The notes below the pieces were generated by a model. That model was not told the origin of the DNA. It saw nothing but the letters and a program-made list of their open reading frames with translations, and ran no database searches. Shown here one piece after another: positions 8,053 through 17,264 of a stretch of 64,000 nucleotides of DNA (its first letter is position 1; each line of letters starts with the position of its first letter). The DNA comes from Saccharothrix algeriensis. GTDB lineage: Bacteria; Actinomycetota; Actinomycetes; Mycobacteriales; Pseudonocardiaceae. The translations under genes and the position numbers were made by a program. The DNA lies in assembly GCF_016907655.1 (NCBI RefSeq), contig NZ_JAFBCL010000001.1:5490001-5554000 (forward strand), given 5' to 3'.

Positions 8053-8423
8053 GCGACTACGACGAGGGCATGAAGGTGCGCCGCGAGGTGCTCGGCGACG
8101 AGCACGTGGACCGGGCGGTCGCGGGCGCCGACGGGTTCACCGCCGACTTCCAGGAGCTGATCACCCGCTACGCGTGGGGTTCGATCTGGACCCGCCCGGG
8201 GCTGGACCGGCGCACGCGGTCGTGCGTCACGCTGGCCATGCTGGCGACCCTGGGCCACGAGGGCGAGCTGGCGATGCACGTGCGCGCCGCGCTGCGCAAC
8301 GGGCTGACCCGCGACGAGATCAAGGAAGTCCTGCTCCAGGTCGGCGTCTACGCGGGCGTGCCGGCGGCCAACCGGGCGTTCGCCGTCGCCCAGCCGATCC
8401 TGGCGCAGGACGACGACCGCTGA
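8049..8423 (+). CDS. pcaC: 4-carboxymuconolactone decarboxylase
   Basis: A 124-residue AhpD-fold enzyme that decarboxylates gamma-carboxymuconolactone to the enol-lactone handled by PcaD. The WGSIWTRPGLDRRTRS segment and the HVRAALRNGLTRDEIKEVLLQ helix are family signatures. It is a separate gene coupled to pcaD by ATGA, whereas many actinomycetes fuse the two as PcaL. It is the last gene of the operon; pcaB, pcaIJ, pcaF and a regulator are not in the window. Confidence 0.93.
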   Translation: MSDYDEGMKVRREVLGDEHVDRAVAGADGFTADFQELITRYAWGSIWTRPGLDRRTRSCVTLAMLATLGHEGELAMHVRAALRNGLTRDEIKEVLLQVGVYAGVPAANRAFAVAQPILAQDDDR

Positions 8424-8431
8424 GACCGGTC

Positions 8432-8455
8432 GGACCCGCCCCGCGGGGCGGGTCC
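8432..8455. terminator. Perfect 24-bp palindrome, bidirectional terminator
   Basis: A perfect inverted repeat (12-bp arms, no spacer) between the convergent pcaC and MOSC genes, 9 bp after the pcaC stop. Confidence 0.65.
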
Positions 8456-8460
8456 ACCGG

Positions 8461-9000
8461 CTACACCGGCCCGAGCCGGTGGTGCGGGCCGGCGGGCGGC
8501 TCGACCCGGATCCGGTCGCCCGGCCGGACCTCGCCGCCCACCAGCACGACGGACATGACCCCGGCCCGGCGCACCACGGCGCCGTCGGCGTCACGCCCGA
8601 GCACGTGCTTGAGCAGCCCCGGCCGGTACCCGTCGATCTGCGCGCACGGGTTGCGCAGCCCGGTCACCTCCACGACCGCCTCCGCGCCCAGGCGCAGCCG
8701 CGTCCCGGTCGGCAGGCCGAGCAGGTCGACGTCCCGGGTCGTGACGTTCTCGCCCAGCCCGCCCGCGGTCACGGCGAAGCCCAGCGCGTTCAGCTCGTCG
8801 TGCAGCTCGGCGTGCATCAGGTGCACCTGCCGCAGGTTCGGCTGCGAGGGGTCGCGCCGCATCCGCGAGCGGTGCCTGACCAGCTCGCCGGCGTGCACGT
8901 CGCCCTCGACGCCGAGCCCGGCCACCAGCCGGATGACCTCGGTGTTCGGCTTGGTGAACGTGTACCCGGCGCTGCGGCTCACGGCCGCGACGGTCCCCAT
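8461..9000 (-). CDS. MOSC-domain protein
   Basis: A 179-residue single MOSC domain, the fold shared by molybdenum cofactor sulfurase C-termini and YiiM-like proteins. Visible family features are GVEGDVHAGE, GGLGENVTTRDVDLLGLPTG and the conserved Cys in GLRNPCAQID near residue 139, which is the proposed sulfur-carrying residue. YiiM-like proteins reduce N-hydroxylated compounds or handle Moco sulfur; the substrate here is unknown. It is monocistronic, convergent with the pca operon. Confidence 0.88.
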   Translation of the reverse strand: MGTVAAVSRSAGYTFTKPNTEVIRLVAGLGVEGDVHAGELVRHRSRMRRDPSQPNLRQVHLMHAELHDELNALGFAVTAGGLGENVTTRDVDLLGLPTGTRLRLGAEAVVEVTGLRNPCAQIDGYRPGLLKHVLGRDADGAVVRRAGVMSVVLVGGEVRPGDRIRVEPPAGPHHRLGPV

Positions 9001-9116
9001 GCGCCCGACCCTACCCAGTGCCGGGGCCGCTCCCGGGATCCCGGCGGGCGGTAAGACTTCGGCGTCGCGCGGCGATGAACCGGGTGGACGAACCCTGCGG
9101 ACGACGGTGGTCGACC

Positions 9117-9350
9117 ATGAACGACGAACTGACCCACCGGGCGCGCGCGATGCTCAGGGCCGTTGCGGCCGGCCGCGCCGAGGTGACGCGCAGCCGCGAA
9201 CCGGACCTGCGCGTGGACGGGCTGCTGTGCAGCGACCAGGTGGCGGCGCGGCAGCTGGCGCACGCCGGGCTCGTGCGGCCGGCGAGCGACTCCGGCGGCC
9301 AGTGGGCGCCGGCGGAGCTGACGCCCGAGGGGCGCGCGCTGCTCGCGTGA
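9117..9350 (+). CDS. Small conserved hypothetical, possible winged-helix-like protein
   Basis: A 77-residue soluble protein. I see an N-terminal helix (LTHRARAMLRAVAAGRAEV), a short Cys-containing core (DGLLCSDQVAARQLAHAGLV) that reads like helix-turn-helix and wing elements, and a C-terminal ELTPEGRALL that resembles the end of MarR-type wings. Small proteins of this look are common in Pseudonocardiales. ATG 9117 is chosen; ATG 9075 would add 14 residues. No function is assigned. Confidence 0.6.
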   Translation: MNDELTHRARAMLRAVAAGRAEVTRSREPDLRVDGLLCSDQVAARQLAHAGLVRPASDSGGQWAPAELTPEGRALLA

Positions 9351-9802
9351 CGACCGCGGCGGCCCGGCGTCGGCTGGGCCGTTCGAGTGGTTTTCCGGTG
9401 CGGCGAGCCGAACGGAGCACCGCCGCGACGCCGCGGGGCCGAGCGCCGCGGCGGGCCGGGGGAGGGCCGCTGCGTGGGCCGGACGGCCCACGACCGGGTC
9501 GGCCGGCGTCGGGTTGCCGCACCGACCGGCCGCGCGCCGGCGCTGTGACGAGCGGCACCGGCCGGCGGCCGTTCACAGATGCCGCCGGCGGTGAAGGCCC
9601 CGTGCGCGCGGGGGGCGCCGCTCGGCCGGGCGGTCGGGGCGCGACGAGCGGAAACGCGGTAGTGGCAGGTCAACGCACCGGGTCGGTCACCGGGCCCGCC
9701 GACCGCGGCGGAGCCGACCCGGTGGGCCGGGCGGCGGGGGCCCGCGCGGACCGCGGCGGCTCCTCGGCCCCGATTGCGCCGGCTACCGCCTTCCTCTCCC
9801 CT

Positions 9803-9821
9803 TGAGGTGAGGCTAGCCTAA
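9803..9821. promoter_or_regulatory. Iron box 1 (DtxR/IdeR operator)
   Basis: TGAGGTGAGGCTAGCCTAA matches the 19-bp DtxR/IdeR consensus TTAGGTTAGGCTAACCTAA at 16 positions by my count. It lies 97 bp before the N-hydroxylase ATG. Confidence 0.75.
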
Positions 9822-9860
9822 ATCAGCAAGAGGTCTGGATCACTCCCGCCGGGCGCGTAC

Positions 9861-9879
9861 TTAGGTTAGGGTAACCGAA
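9861..9879. promoter_or_regulatory. Iron box 2 (DtxR/IdeR operator)
   Basis: TTAGGTTAGGGTAACCGAA matches the 19-bp consensus at 17 positions by my count. Its position 38 bp before the ATG fits direct repression by iron-loaded DtxR/IdeR. Confidence 0.85.
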
Positions 9880-9917
9880 GTTCGATCACTCCCTGTTGTC
9901 GCACCGATGGGACAGCC

Positions 9918-11243
9918 ATGTCACAGCCACCTGTCGTCGACGTCCTCGGTGTCGGCTTCGGGCCCTCGAACCTCGCGCTCGCGATCGCGGTCCACGAGCA
10001 CAACGCCGCCGCGCGACCGGAAGACGTGGTGACCGCGCACTTCCTGGAGCGCCAGGCGCGGTTCGGCTGGCACCGCGGCATGTTGCTGGACGACGCCACC
10101 ATGCAGGTCTCCTTCCTCAAGGACCTGGTGACGCTGCGCAACCCGAGCAGCTCCTTCAGCTTCCTCAACTACCTGCACGGCCAGGGCCGCCTGGTCGACT
10201 TCATCAACCACAAGAACCTGTTCCCGCTGCGCGTGGAGTTCCACGACTACTTCGAGTGGGCCGCGCGCAGGGTCGACGACCTGGTGTCCTACGGGCACGA
10301 CGTGGTGGCCGTGCGCCCGGTGGTCGAGGGCGGCGTGGTCACCCACTTCGACGTGTCCTCGCGTACCGCGGCGGGCGAGGTGGAGATCCGGCGCGCCCGC
10401 AACCTCGTGCTGGCCACGGGCCTGCGGCCGAACCTGCCCGAGGGCGTCGTGCCGTCCGACCGGGTGTGGCACAACCGGGACTTCCTCCGGCTGGTCGGCT
10501 CGCTGCGGGACCCGGAGCGGCTGGTGGTGGTCGGCGCGGGGCAGAGCGGCGCGGAGGTGACCGCGTTCCTGCACGAGCGGTTCCGGGGCGCGGAGGTCTG
10601 CGCGGTGTTCGCGCGCTACGGCTACAGCCCGGCCGACGACAGCTCGTTCGCGAACCGGATCTTCGACCCGGCGGCCGTCGACGACTTCTACGCCGCGCCC
10701 GAGCAGGTCAAGCGCCGGCTGATGGACTACCACGGCAACACCAACTACGCGGTGGTCGACAACGACCTGATCGCCGAGCTGTACCGCCGGGTCTACCGGG
10801 AGAAGGTGCTGGGCGAGCAGCGGCTGCGGCTGCTCAACGTGTCCTGCGTCGTGGACCTGGTGGACGCGCCCGACGGGGTGCGGGTGACCGTCGAGTCGCT
10901 GGCCACCGGCGCGCGGACCGTGCTGGACGCGGACGCCATCGTCTACGCCACCGGCTACCACGAGGCCGACCCGACGGCGCTGCTGGGCGACCTGGCCGCC
11001 CGGTGCCTGCGCGACGATCACGACCGCCTGAGCATCGGGCGGGACTACCGGGTGGACACCGACGACGACGTGCTGGGCGGCATCTACGTGCAGGGCGGCA
11101 CCGAGCACACGCACGGGATCTCCTCGTCGCTGCTGTCCAACACCTCCGTGCGGGTGGGGGAGATCCTGCGGTCCGTGCTCGACCGGCGCGGCCTGGCGCT
11201 GCCCGTCCAGCCGACGTTCGCGATCGCGTCGCACCCGGGCTGA
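9918..11243 (+). CDS. L-lysine N6- or L-ornithine N5-monooxygenase (siderophore type)
   Basis: A 441-residue flavin N-hydroxylase of the SidA/IucD/PvdA family. The FAD fingerprint GVGFGPSN is near residue 11, the substrate-side LKDLVTLRNPSSSFSFLNYL near residue 70, the NADPH fingerprint GAGQSG near residue 206 and the ATGY motif near residue 344. It makes the N-hydroxy amino acid that becomes a hydroxamate. Two iron boxes upstream say it is induced when iron is scarce. No NRPS, NIS synthetase or siderophore transporter is next to it, so its partners must be elsewhere. Lys versus Orn preference cannot be decided by eye. Confidence 0.92.
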   Translation: MSQPPVVDVLGVGFGPSNLALAIAVHEHNAAARPEDVVTAHFLERQARFGWHRGMLLDDATMQVSFLKDLVTLRNPSSSFSFLNYLHGQGRLVDFINHKNLFPLRVEFHDYFEWAARRVDDLVSYGHDVVAVRPVVEGGVVTHFDVSSRTAAGEVEIRRARNLVLATGLRPNLPEGVVPSDRVWHNRDFLRLVGSLRDPERLVVVGAGQSGAEVTAFLHERFRGAEVCAVFARYGYSPADDSSFANRIFDPAAVDDFYAAPEQVKRRLMDYHGNTNYAVVDNDLIAELYRRVYREKVLGEQRLRLLNVSCVVDLVDAPDGVRVTVESLATGARTVLDADAIVYATGYHEADPTALLGDLAARCLRDDHDRLSIGRDYRVDTDDDVLGGIYVQGGTEHTHGISSSLLSNTSVRVGEILRSVLDRRGLALPVQPTFAIASHPG

Positions 11244-11360
11244 TCCCGCGGCCGCACCCGGGCCGATCCCGCGCCGGGTCGGCGGCTCGCCCCCGCCGGC
11301 CCGCGGGCTCGAACGCCGCGGGGCCCACCCGCTGCGCAGCCCGGCGGCGCGGGGACCACC

Positions 11361-11376
11361 GGGGCGCGGGCGCCCC
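11361..11376 (+). terminator. Short GC hairpin after the N-hydroxylase gene
   Basis: 7-bp arms GGGGCGC / GCGCCCC with a 2-nt loop, 118 bp after the stop. A 22-bp direct repeat (CACCCGGGC-GATCCCGCG type) immediately follows the stop at about 11234-11277. Confidence 0.4.
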
Positions 11377-11439
11377 GCCGCTTTCCCGGTGCGGCGCGGG
11401 AAAAGTCCATCGGCGGTGGTGGCGCACCGGAAAACACCC

Positions 11440-11501
11440 GTGGTACAAATAAGGGTTACGTCATCCGAAATGGATGGAATACGCCTAACACAGTGTACCA
11501 C
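11440..11501. promoter_or_regulatory. Inverted repeat in the HelD/HelR leader
   Basis: GTGGTACA (11440-11447) and TGTACCAC (11494-11501) are perfect 8-bp inverted arms separated by 46 bp, ending just before the GGGGGA ribosome binding site at about 11503. The rifampicin-associated element described upstream of some helR genes was not recognised here. Confidence 0.45.
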
Positions 11502-11512
11502 AGGGGGAAAGC

Positions 11513-13546
11513 GTGGCAACAGGGGAATTGCCTGCGGAACAGCGGCGGATTTCTTTCCTGCACCACCGGCTCGACCGGGAGCGGGCCGCCGCGAGCGCGG
11601 AGCTGGCCGCGGCCCTGCGCGACCCGGACGAGCAGCGGTGGCAGCGCGAGGTGGCCGTGCGGGCGCTGTCCGAGCGGGTCGGCCGGCTGGCGGTGGCGGA
11701 CGAGGGGCTGTGCTTCGGCCGCACCGACCACGTCGACGGCAGCCGCCACTACATCGGCCGGGTCGGGCTGTTCGACCCGGACGACGACCACCGCCCGCTG
11801 CTCGTCGACTGGCGCGCGCCGGTCGCCCGGCCGTTCTACACCGCCACCGGCGCGCGCCCGGAGGGGCTGACCCGCCGGAGGCACTTCCACACCCGCGGTC
11901 GCCGCCTGGAGAGCTTCCACGACGACGAGCTGGGCCTGGCGGAGAGCACACTCCTGGCGGCGCTGGAAGCGCCGCGCGGCGCGACGATGCGCGACATCGT
12001 CGCGACCATCCAGGCCGAGCAGGACGAGGTGATCCGGCTCGACCACCGGGGCGTGCTGGTCGTCGAGGGCGGGCCGGGCACCGGCAAGACGGCCGTCGCC
12101 CTGCACCGCGTCGCCTACCTGCTCTACGCGCAGCGCGACCGGCTCTCCCGGCAGGGCGTGCTCGTCGTCGGGCCCAACCCGGGGTTCCTGCGGCACATCG
12201 GGGAGGTCCTGCCGTCCCTGGGCGAGACCGACGTCGTGTTCGCCACGCCCGGCGAGCTGTTCCCCGGCGTCCGCACCACCCGCGAGGACCCGCCGGAGGC
12301 GCGGGGCGCCAAGGACGGCCTGTCGGCGGTGGACCTGCTGCGCCTCGCCATCGCCGACCGCCAGGAGCTGCCGGAGCACCCGATCCCGGTCGAGCTGGAG
12401 GACGTCACCGTCCCCGTGGACGCCGCGGCGGCCCTGGCCGCCCGGGACCGGGCGCGGGCGAGCGGCCTGCGGCACAACGAGGCGCGGCAGGTCTTCCGCG
12501 ACGCCCTGGCCGACGCCCTGGTCGCCCCCGCGCTGGCGCTGATCGGCGCGGGCTGGCCGGAACCGCTCGCCGACGTGCTGCCCGACCTGGCCGCCGACGT
12601 GCGCCGCGAGCTGGGGCGCAGCCCGGAGCTGGCCGAGGCGGCCGACGCGCTGTGGCCGCCGCTCACCGCCCGCCGGCTGCTGGCCGACCTCTACGAGGGC
12701 CGCTGCTTCGCCGTGGGCTGCCCCGAGCTGTACCGGGCGGACGGCCGGGCGTGGACGGTGTCCGACGTGCCGCTGCTGGACGAGGCCGCCGAACTGCTGG
12801 GCGCCTCCGACGAGGCCGAGCGGGCGGCGGAGCGGGAGCGCGCCGAGGAGGTCGAGTACGCGCGGGGCGTGCTGGAGGTCATCGACACCGACGCGGCCAT
12901 GCACGAGGACGAGCTGCGGGCCGTCGACCTGGTCGACGCCGAGTGGCTGGCCGACCGGCACGCGGTGCGCGACCACCGGACGGTGGCCGAGCGCGCCGCC
13001 GCCGACCGCGGGTGGACCTACGGGCACGTGGTCGTCGACGAGGCGCAGGAGCTGTCGCCGATGCAGTGGCGGGTCCTGATGCGCCGCAGCCCCAACCGCT
13101 CGATGACCATCGTCGGCGACCTGGCCCAGCGCCAGTCGGAGTCGGGCGTCCGCTCGTGGGACGCGCTGCTGTCGCCTTACGTGCGCGACCGGTGGGTGCA
13201 CCGGCGCCTGACCGTCAACTACCGCACGCCCGCCGCGATCATGGAGTACGCCGCGCCGGCGCTGGCCGAGGTTGACCCCACCGCGACGCCGCCGACCTCC
13301 GTGCGGCGCGGGGAGCCCCCGGTGGAGGTGCTGGTGGACGACCTGGACGTGGTGCGGTGGCTGCGGCCGGAGGAGGGCACGCTCGCGGTGATCGGGATGG
13401 CGGGCGGGCTGACGCCCCGGCAGGCCAAGGGCCTGGAGTTCGACACCGTGGTCGTGGTCGAGCCGGAGCGGATGACGGCGGCGGAGCGCTACGTCGCCCT
13501 GACCCGCGCCACGCGGCGGCTGGTGGTCGTGCGGCTCAAGCGCTGA
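11513..13546 (+). CDS. HelD/HelR-type RNA polymerase recycling ATPase
   Basis: A 677-residue UvrD/Rep-like superfamily 1 motor. The N-terminal coiled coil (about residues 5-60) is the arm that enters RNA polymerase in HelD proteins. Walker A is GGPGTGKTAVALHR near residue 186, the DEAQELSPMQW Walker B near residue 508, and the C-terminal motifs AKGLEFDTVVVVEP and ALTRATRRL are intact. HelD releases stalled RNA polymerase from DNA; the actinobacterial HelR branch also protects against rifamycins. The start is the GTG at 11513, which has GGGGGA 5 nt upstream. Length is a little below the usual 700-760. Monocistronic. Confidence 0.88.
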   Translation: MATGELPAEQRRISFLHHRLDRERAAASAELAAALRDPDEQRWQREVAVRALSERVGRLAVADEGLCFGRTDHVDGSRHYIGRVGLFDPDDDHRPLLVDWRAPVARPFYTATGARPEGLTRRRHFHTRGRRLESFHDDELGLAESTLLAALEAPRGATMRDIVATIQAEQDEVIRLDHRGVLVVEGGPGTGKTAVALHRVAYLLYAQRDRLSRQGVLVVGPNPGFLRHIGEVLPSLGETDVVFATPGELFPGVRTTREDPPEARGAKDGLSAVDLLRLAIADRQELPEHPIPVELEDVTVPVDAAAALAARDRARASGLRHNEARQVFRDALADALVAPALALIGAGWPEPLADVLPDLAADVRRELGRSPELAEAADALWPPLTARRLLADLYEGRCFAVGCPELYRADGRAWTVSDVPLLDEAAELLGASDEAERAAERERAEEVEYARGVLEVIDTDAAMHEDELRAVDLVDAEWLADRHAVRDHRTVAERAAADRGWTYGHVVVDEAQELSPMQWRVLMRRSPNRSMTIVGDLAQRQSESGVRSWDALLSPYVRDRWVHRRLTVNYRTPAAIMEYAAPALAEVDPTATPPTSVRRGEPPVEVLVDDLDVVRWLRPEEGTLAVIGMAGGLTPRQAKGLEFDTVVVVEPERMTAAERYVALTRATRRLVVVRLKR

Positions 13547-13554
13547 GCCCCACA

Positions 13555-13720
13555 GCCCGGTCCCCACCGCCCGGTCCCCACCGCCCGGTCCCCACCGCCA
13601 CCCGCTCCGGCGGCCACGCCGACGCGCCGGCCCGGTCCCCACCGCCGCCCGTCACCGGCGCTGCCCGTCACCGGCGCATCGCCGCCCGTCACCGCCGCGC
13701 CGCCTCACCGCCGCGCGCCG
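13555..13720. repeat. 14-bp tandem repeats
   Basis: GCCCGGTCCCCACC occurs three times without gap (13555-13568, 13569-13582, 13583-13596) and again at 13630-13643. A related GCCCGTCACCGGCG unit follows (13649 on, 13663 on). The tract lies between the HelD/HelR gene and the convergent oxidoreductase. Confidence 0.8.
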
Positions 13721-13745
13721 ATCGACCGCGCATCCGGGTCGCCGA

Positions 13746-13776
13746 CCCCGTAGCGCCGCCCGGCGGCGCTACGGGG
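13746..13776. terminator. Strong terminator hairpin
   Basis: Perfect 15-bp arms (13746-13760 and 13762-13776) with a single-base loop. The right arm includes the stop codon of the minus-strand oxidoreductase gene, so the hairpin should stop transcription from both sides. Confidence 0.7.
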
Positions 13777-14776
13777 CGCGCCCGTCGTCGCCGGGGCGCA
13801 GGCCGGGCAGCACCTCCGCGCCGAACAGCCGGATGGTGTCCAGCACGGCCGAGTGCGGCAGGCCCCCGATGTCGACCATCACCAGCTGCGCGTCCAGTCC
13901 GAGCAGCCCGGCCAGGTCGTTGAGCCGGTCGGTCACCTCCGCCGGGTCGCCGCACACCGCCGCGCCCTCCATCAGCGCGTCGACGTCGACCCCGCCGTCG
14001 CCCCGCCACGGGTCGGCGAAGCGCGCGTACGCGGTCAGGTGCGGTCGCCACGCCGTGCGCGCCTCGGCGGCGGTCGGCGCGACGAACACGTGGCTGGGCA
14101 GCGCCACCCGCCCGCCACCGCCCCTGGTGGCGCGGTAGCGCTCCACCACGTCCCGGTGCGTGCTCGGGTCGCGCAGGGTGCTGGGCAGCACGAGCGGCAG
14201 CCCCAGCTCGACCGCCAGGTCCGCCGAGACGGCCGAACCGCTGCCCATCCACACCGGGGGCCGCGGCCGCTGCAGCGGGCGGGGCGTGGTGGTGACGTCG
14301 GTCAGCGGGCTGCGGAACCGGCCGGCCCAGGTGACGTCGGGCTCCTCCAGCAGGCGCAGCAGCAGGCGCAGGTTCTCGTCGAACCGGGCCCGCAGGTCGT
14401 CCTGCACGCCGAAGGCCAGGTCGGTGCGCTGCGACACGCCCCTGGCCACGATCATCTCGGCCCGCCCGCCGGACAGGACGTCGAGCATCGCCAGCTCCTC
14501 GGCCACCCGGACCGGGTCGTGGTGGGCCAGCAGCGTGACACCGGTCGACAGGCGCAGCCGCGTCGTGCGCTCCGCGATGGTCGCCAGCAGCAGGCCGGGC
14601 GCGCTGACGAGGTAGCGGGTGAAGTGGTGCTCGCCGATCGCCACCCCGGTGAAGCCCGCCTCCTCCGCGACGACGGCCTGTTCCACGATCGCGCGCAGGC
14701 GCTCGGCCTCGCTGACCGCCCGGCCCGTGTTCGGGTCCGGCAGGTGGTCGCCGAGGATCAGCAGGTAGACGTCCAT
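13769..14776 (-). CDS. LLM-class (luciferase-like) flavin-dependent oxidoreductase
   Basis: A 335-residue bacterial-luciferase-fold TIM barrel that would use FMNH2 or F420. Family marks are DHLPDPNTG at the start, AVVAEEAGFTGVAIGEHHF (residues about 34-52), LLHHDPVRVAEELAMLDVLSGGR-like text near residue 85-110 and GSGSAVSADLAVELGLPL. The EHHF motif marks the flavin-facing strand. ATG 14776 is the start used. It is monocistronic and divergent from the acetyltransferase gene. Substrate unknown. Confidence 0.85.
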   Translation of the reverse strand: MDVYLLILGDHLPDPNTGRAVSEAERLRAIVEQAVVAEEAGFTGVAIGEHHFTRYLVSAPGLLLATIAERTTRLRLSTGVTLLAHHDPVRVAEELAMLDVLSGGRAEMIVARGVSQRTDLAFGVQDDLRARFDENLRLLLRLLEEPDVTWAGRFRSPLTDVTTTPRPLQRPRPPVWMGSGSAVSADLAVELGLPLVLPSTLRDPSTHRDVVERYRATRGGGGRVALPSHVFVAPTAAEARTAWRPHLTAYARFADPWRGDGGVDVDALMEGAAVCGDPAEVTDRLNDLAGLLGLDAQLVMVDIGGLPHSAVLDTIRLFGAEVLPGLRPGDDGRAP

Positions 14777-14937
14777 CGCGCCATCTTGCACTGCGCCATT
14801 ACGGTGTACTTCGTCAGGAGTTCGGGTGTTCCCGCCGGGACGACCGGCTCCGATGCCGACCGGTGGGTCACCGACCCTCGCCCGGTCGGGTGATCGGCGC
14901 TCGCGGAGCCGCCGAGGTGCCACCTGGAGGAGCCACC

Positions 14938-15213
14938 GTGACCGTGACCGTGTCCGACCACCCCGAGGCGTCGCGCTACGAGGTCTTCCTCGACGGCGAG
15001 CTGGGCGGGGTCGCCGAGTACGCCCTGGAACCCGGCCGGATCACGTTCACCCACACCGAGGTGGCCGTCGAGGGCAAGGGGCTGGGCAGCGCGCTGGTCG
15101 GGCAGGCGCTGGCCGACGCCCGGCGGCGCGGGCTGGCGGTCGTGCCCCGCTGCGAGTTCGTGCGCGGGTACGTCGAGAAGCACCCGGGGTCCGCCGACCT
15201 CGCCGGCGAGTAG
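14938..15213 (+). CDS. Small GNAT-like N-acetyltransferase (YjdJ type)
   Basis: A 91-residue minimal GNAT fold. The acetyl-CoA loop is VEGKGLGSALVGQALADARRRG (Gly-rich loop near residue 48) and the C-terminal strand VVPRCEFVRGYVEKHP is diagnostic of this short family (human GTLF3B/yeast YJL055-like and bacterial YjdJ). The GTG at 14938 has GGAGGAG at 14926-14932. Substrate is not known. Confidence 0.88.
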   Translation: MTVTVSDHPEASRYEVFLDGELGGVAEYALEPGRITFTHTEVAVEGKGLGSALVGQALADARRRGLAVVPRCEFVRGYVEKHPGSADLAGE

Positions 15214-15220
15214 CCCGCCC

Positions 15221-15240
15221 GGGGGCGGTCCGCCGCCCCC
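15221..15240 (+). terminator. Hairpin after the acetyltransferase gene
   Basis: 8-bp arms GGGGGCGG / CCGCCCCC with a 4-nt loop, 7 bp after the stop codon. Confidence 0.55.
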
Positions 15241-15300
15241 CGAGGGGGCCTCCGGGGCGTCCCGGGAGCCCGCCGGGAACCGCTCCCGGCGACCCGCCCC

Positions 15301-15322
15301 GGGCCGTCCGCGCGGACGGCCC
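15301..15322. terminator. Perfect 22-bp palindrome before the minus-strand receiver gene end
   Basis: 11-bp perfect arms with no loop spacer, 12 bp from the stop of the response regulator at 15335. It faces the acetyltransferase terminator and likely ends the three-gene signalling operon. Confidence 0.6.
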
Positions 15323-15334
15323 CCGCCGCGGCGG

Positions 15335-15764
15335 TCAGCGGGGCAGCTTCACCACGGTCACGAAGAAGTCGTCGATCTGCCGCACGACCTCGATGAACCG
15401 GTCGAAGTCCACCGGCTTGGTGACGTAGGCGTTGGCGTGCAGGTTGTAGCTGCGCAGGATGTCCTCCTCCGCCTCCGACGTGGTCAGCACGACCACGGGG
15501 ATGGTGCGCAGGCTCTCGTCGGCCTTGACCTCGGCCAGCACCTCCCGCCCGTCCATCCTCGGCAGGTTCAGGTCCAGCAGGATCAGGCCGGGCCGGGGCG
15601 CGTCGGGGTGCCTGCCCTCCCGCCGCAGGAACTCCAGCGCCTCCACGCCGTCGCGCACGACGTGCAGCTGGTTGCGGATCTTGTGGTGCTCGAACGCCTC
15701 CTCGGTCATCAGCGCGTCGCCCGGGTCGTCCTCCACGAGCAGCACGTCGATCACGTTCAGCGCG

Positions 15765-15772
<8 letters not shown>
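15335..15772 (-). CDS. Stand-alone receiver (Rcp1/phytochrome-type response regulator)
   Basis: A 145-residue receiver-only protein. DVLLVEDDPGDALMTEEAF is the acidic pocket, the phospho-Asp is in LILLDLNLPRMDG near residue 67 and the Lys in YVTKPVDF near residue 119. The long alpha-3/beta-4 insert (HPDAPRPG) is typical of Rcp1-like receivers served by CHASE3 or phytochrome kinases. It overlaps the upstream kinase gene by 8 bp. Confidence 0.92.

Positions 15773-17263
<1,491 letters not shown>

Positions 17264-17264
<1 letters not shown>

Larger units (their letters stand above)
9351..9917. other. Long intergenic region with two iron boxes
   Basis: No coding sequence is supported between 9351 and 9800, which is uniformly GC-rich. 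From 9800 on it becomes AT-richer and carries two DtxR/IdeR-type iron boxes upstream of the N-hydroxylase gene. Confidence 0.5.

Noticed and set aside
11400..11512. Rifampicin-associated element upstream of the HelD/HelR gene
   Set aside because: I could not find a matching compact dyad; only the wide 8-bp inverted repeat is visible.
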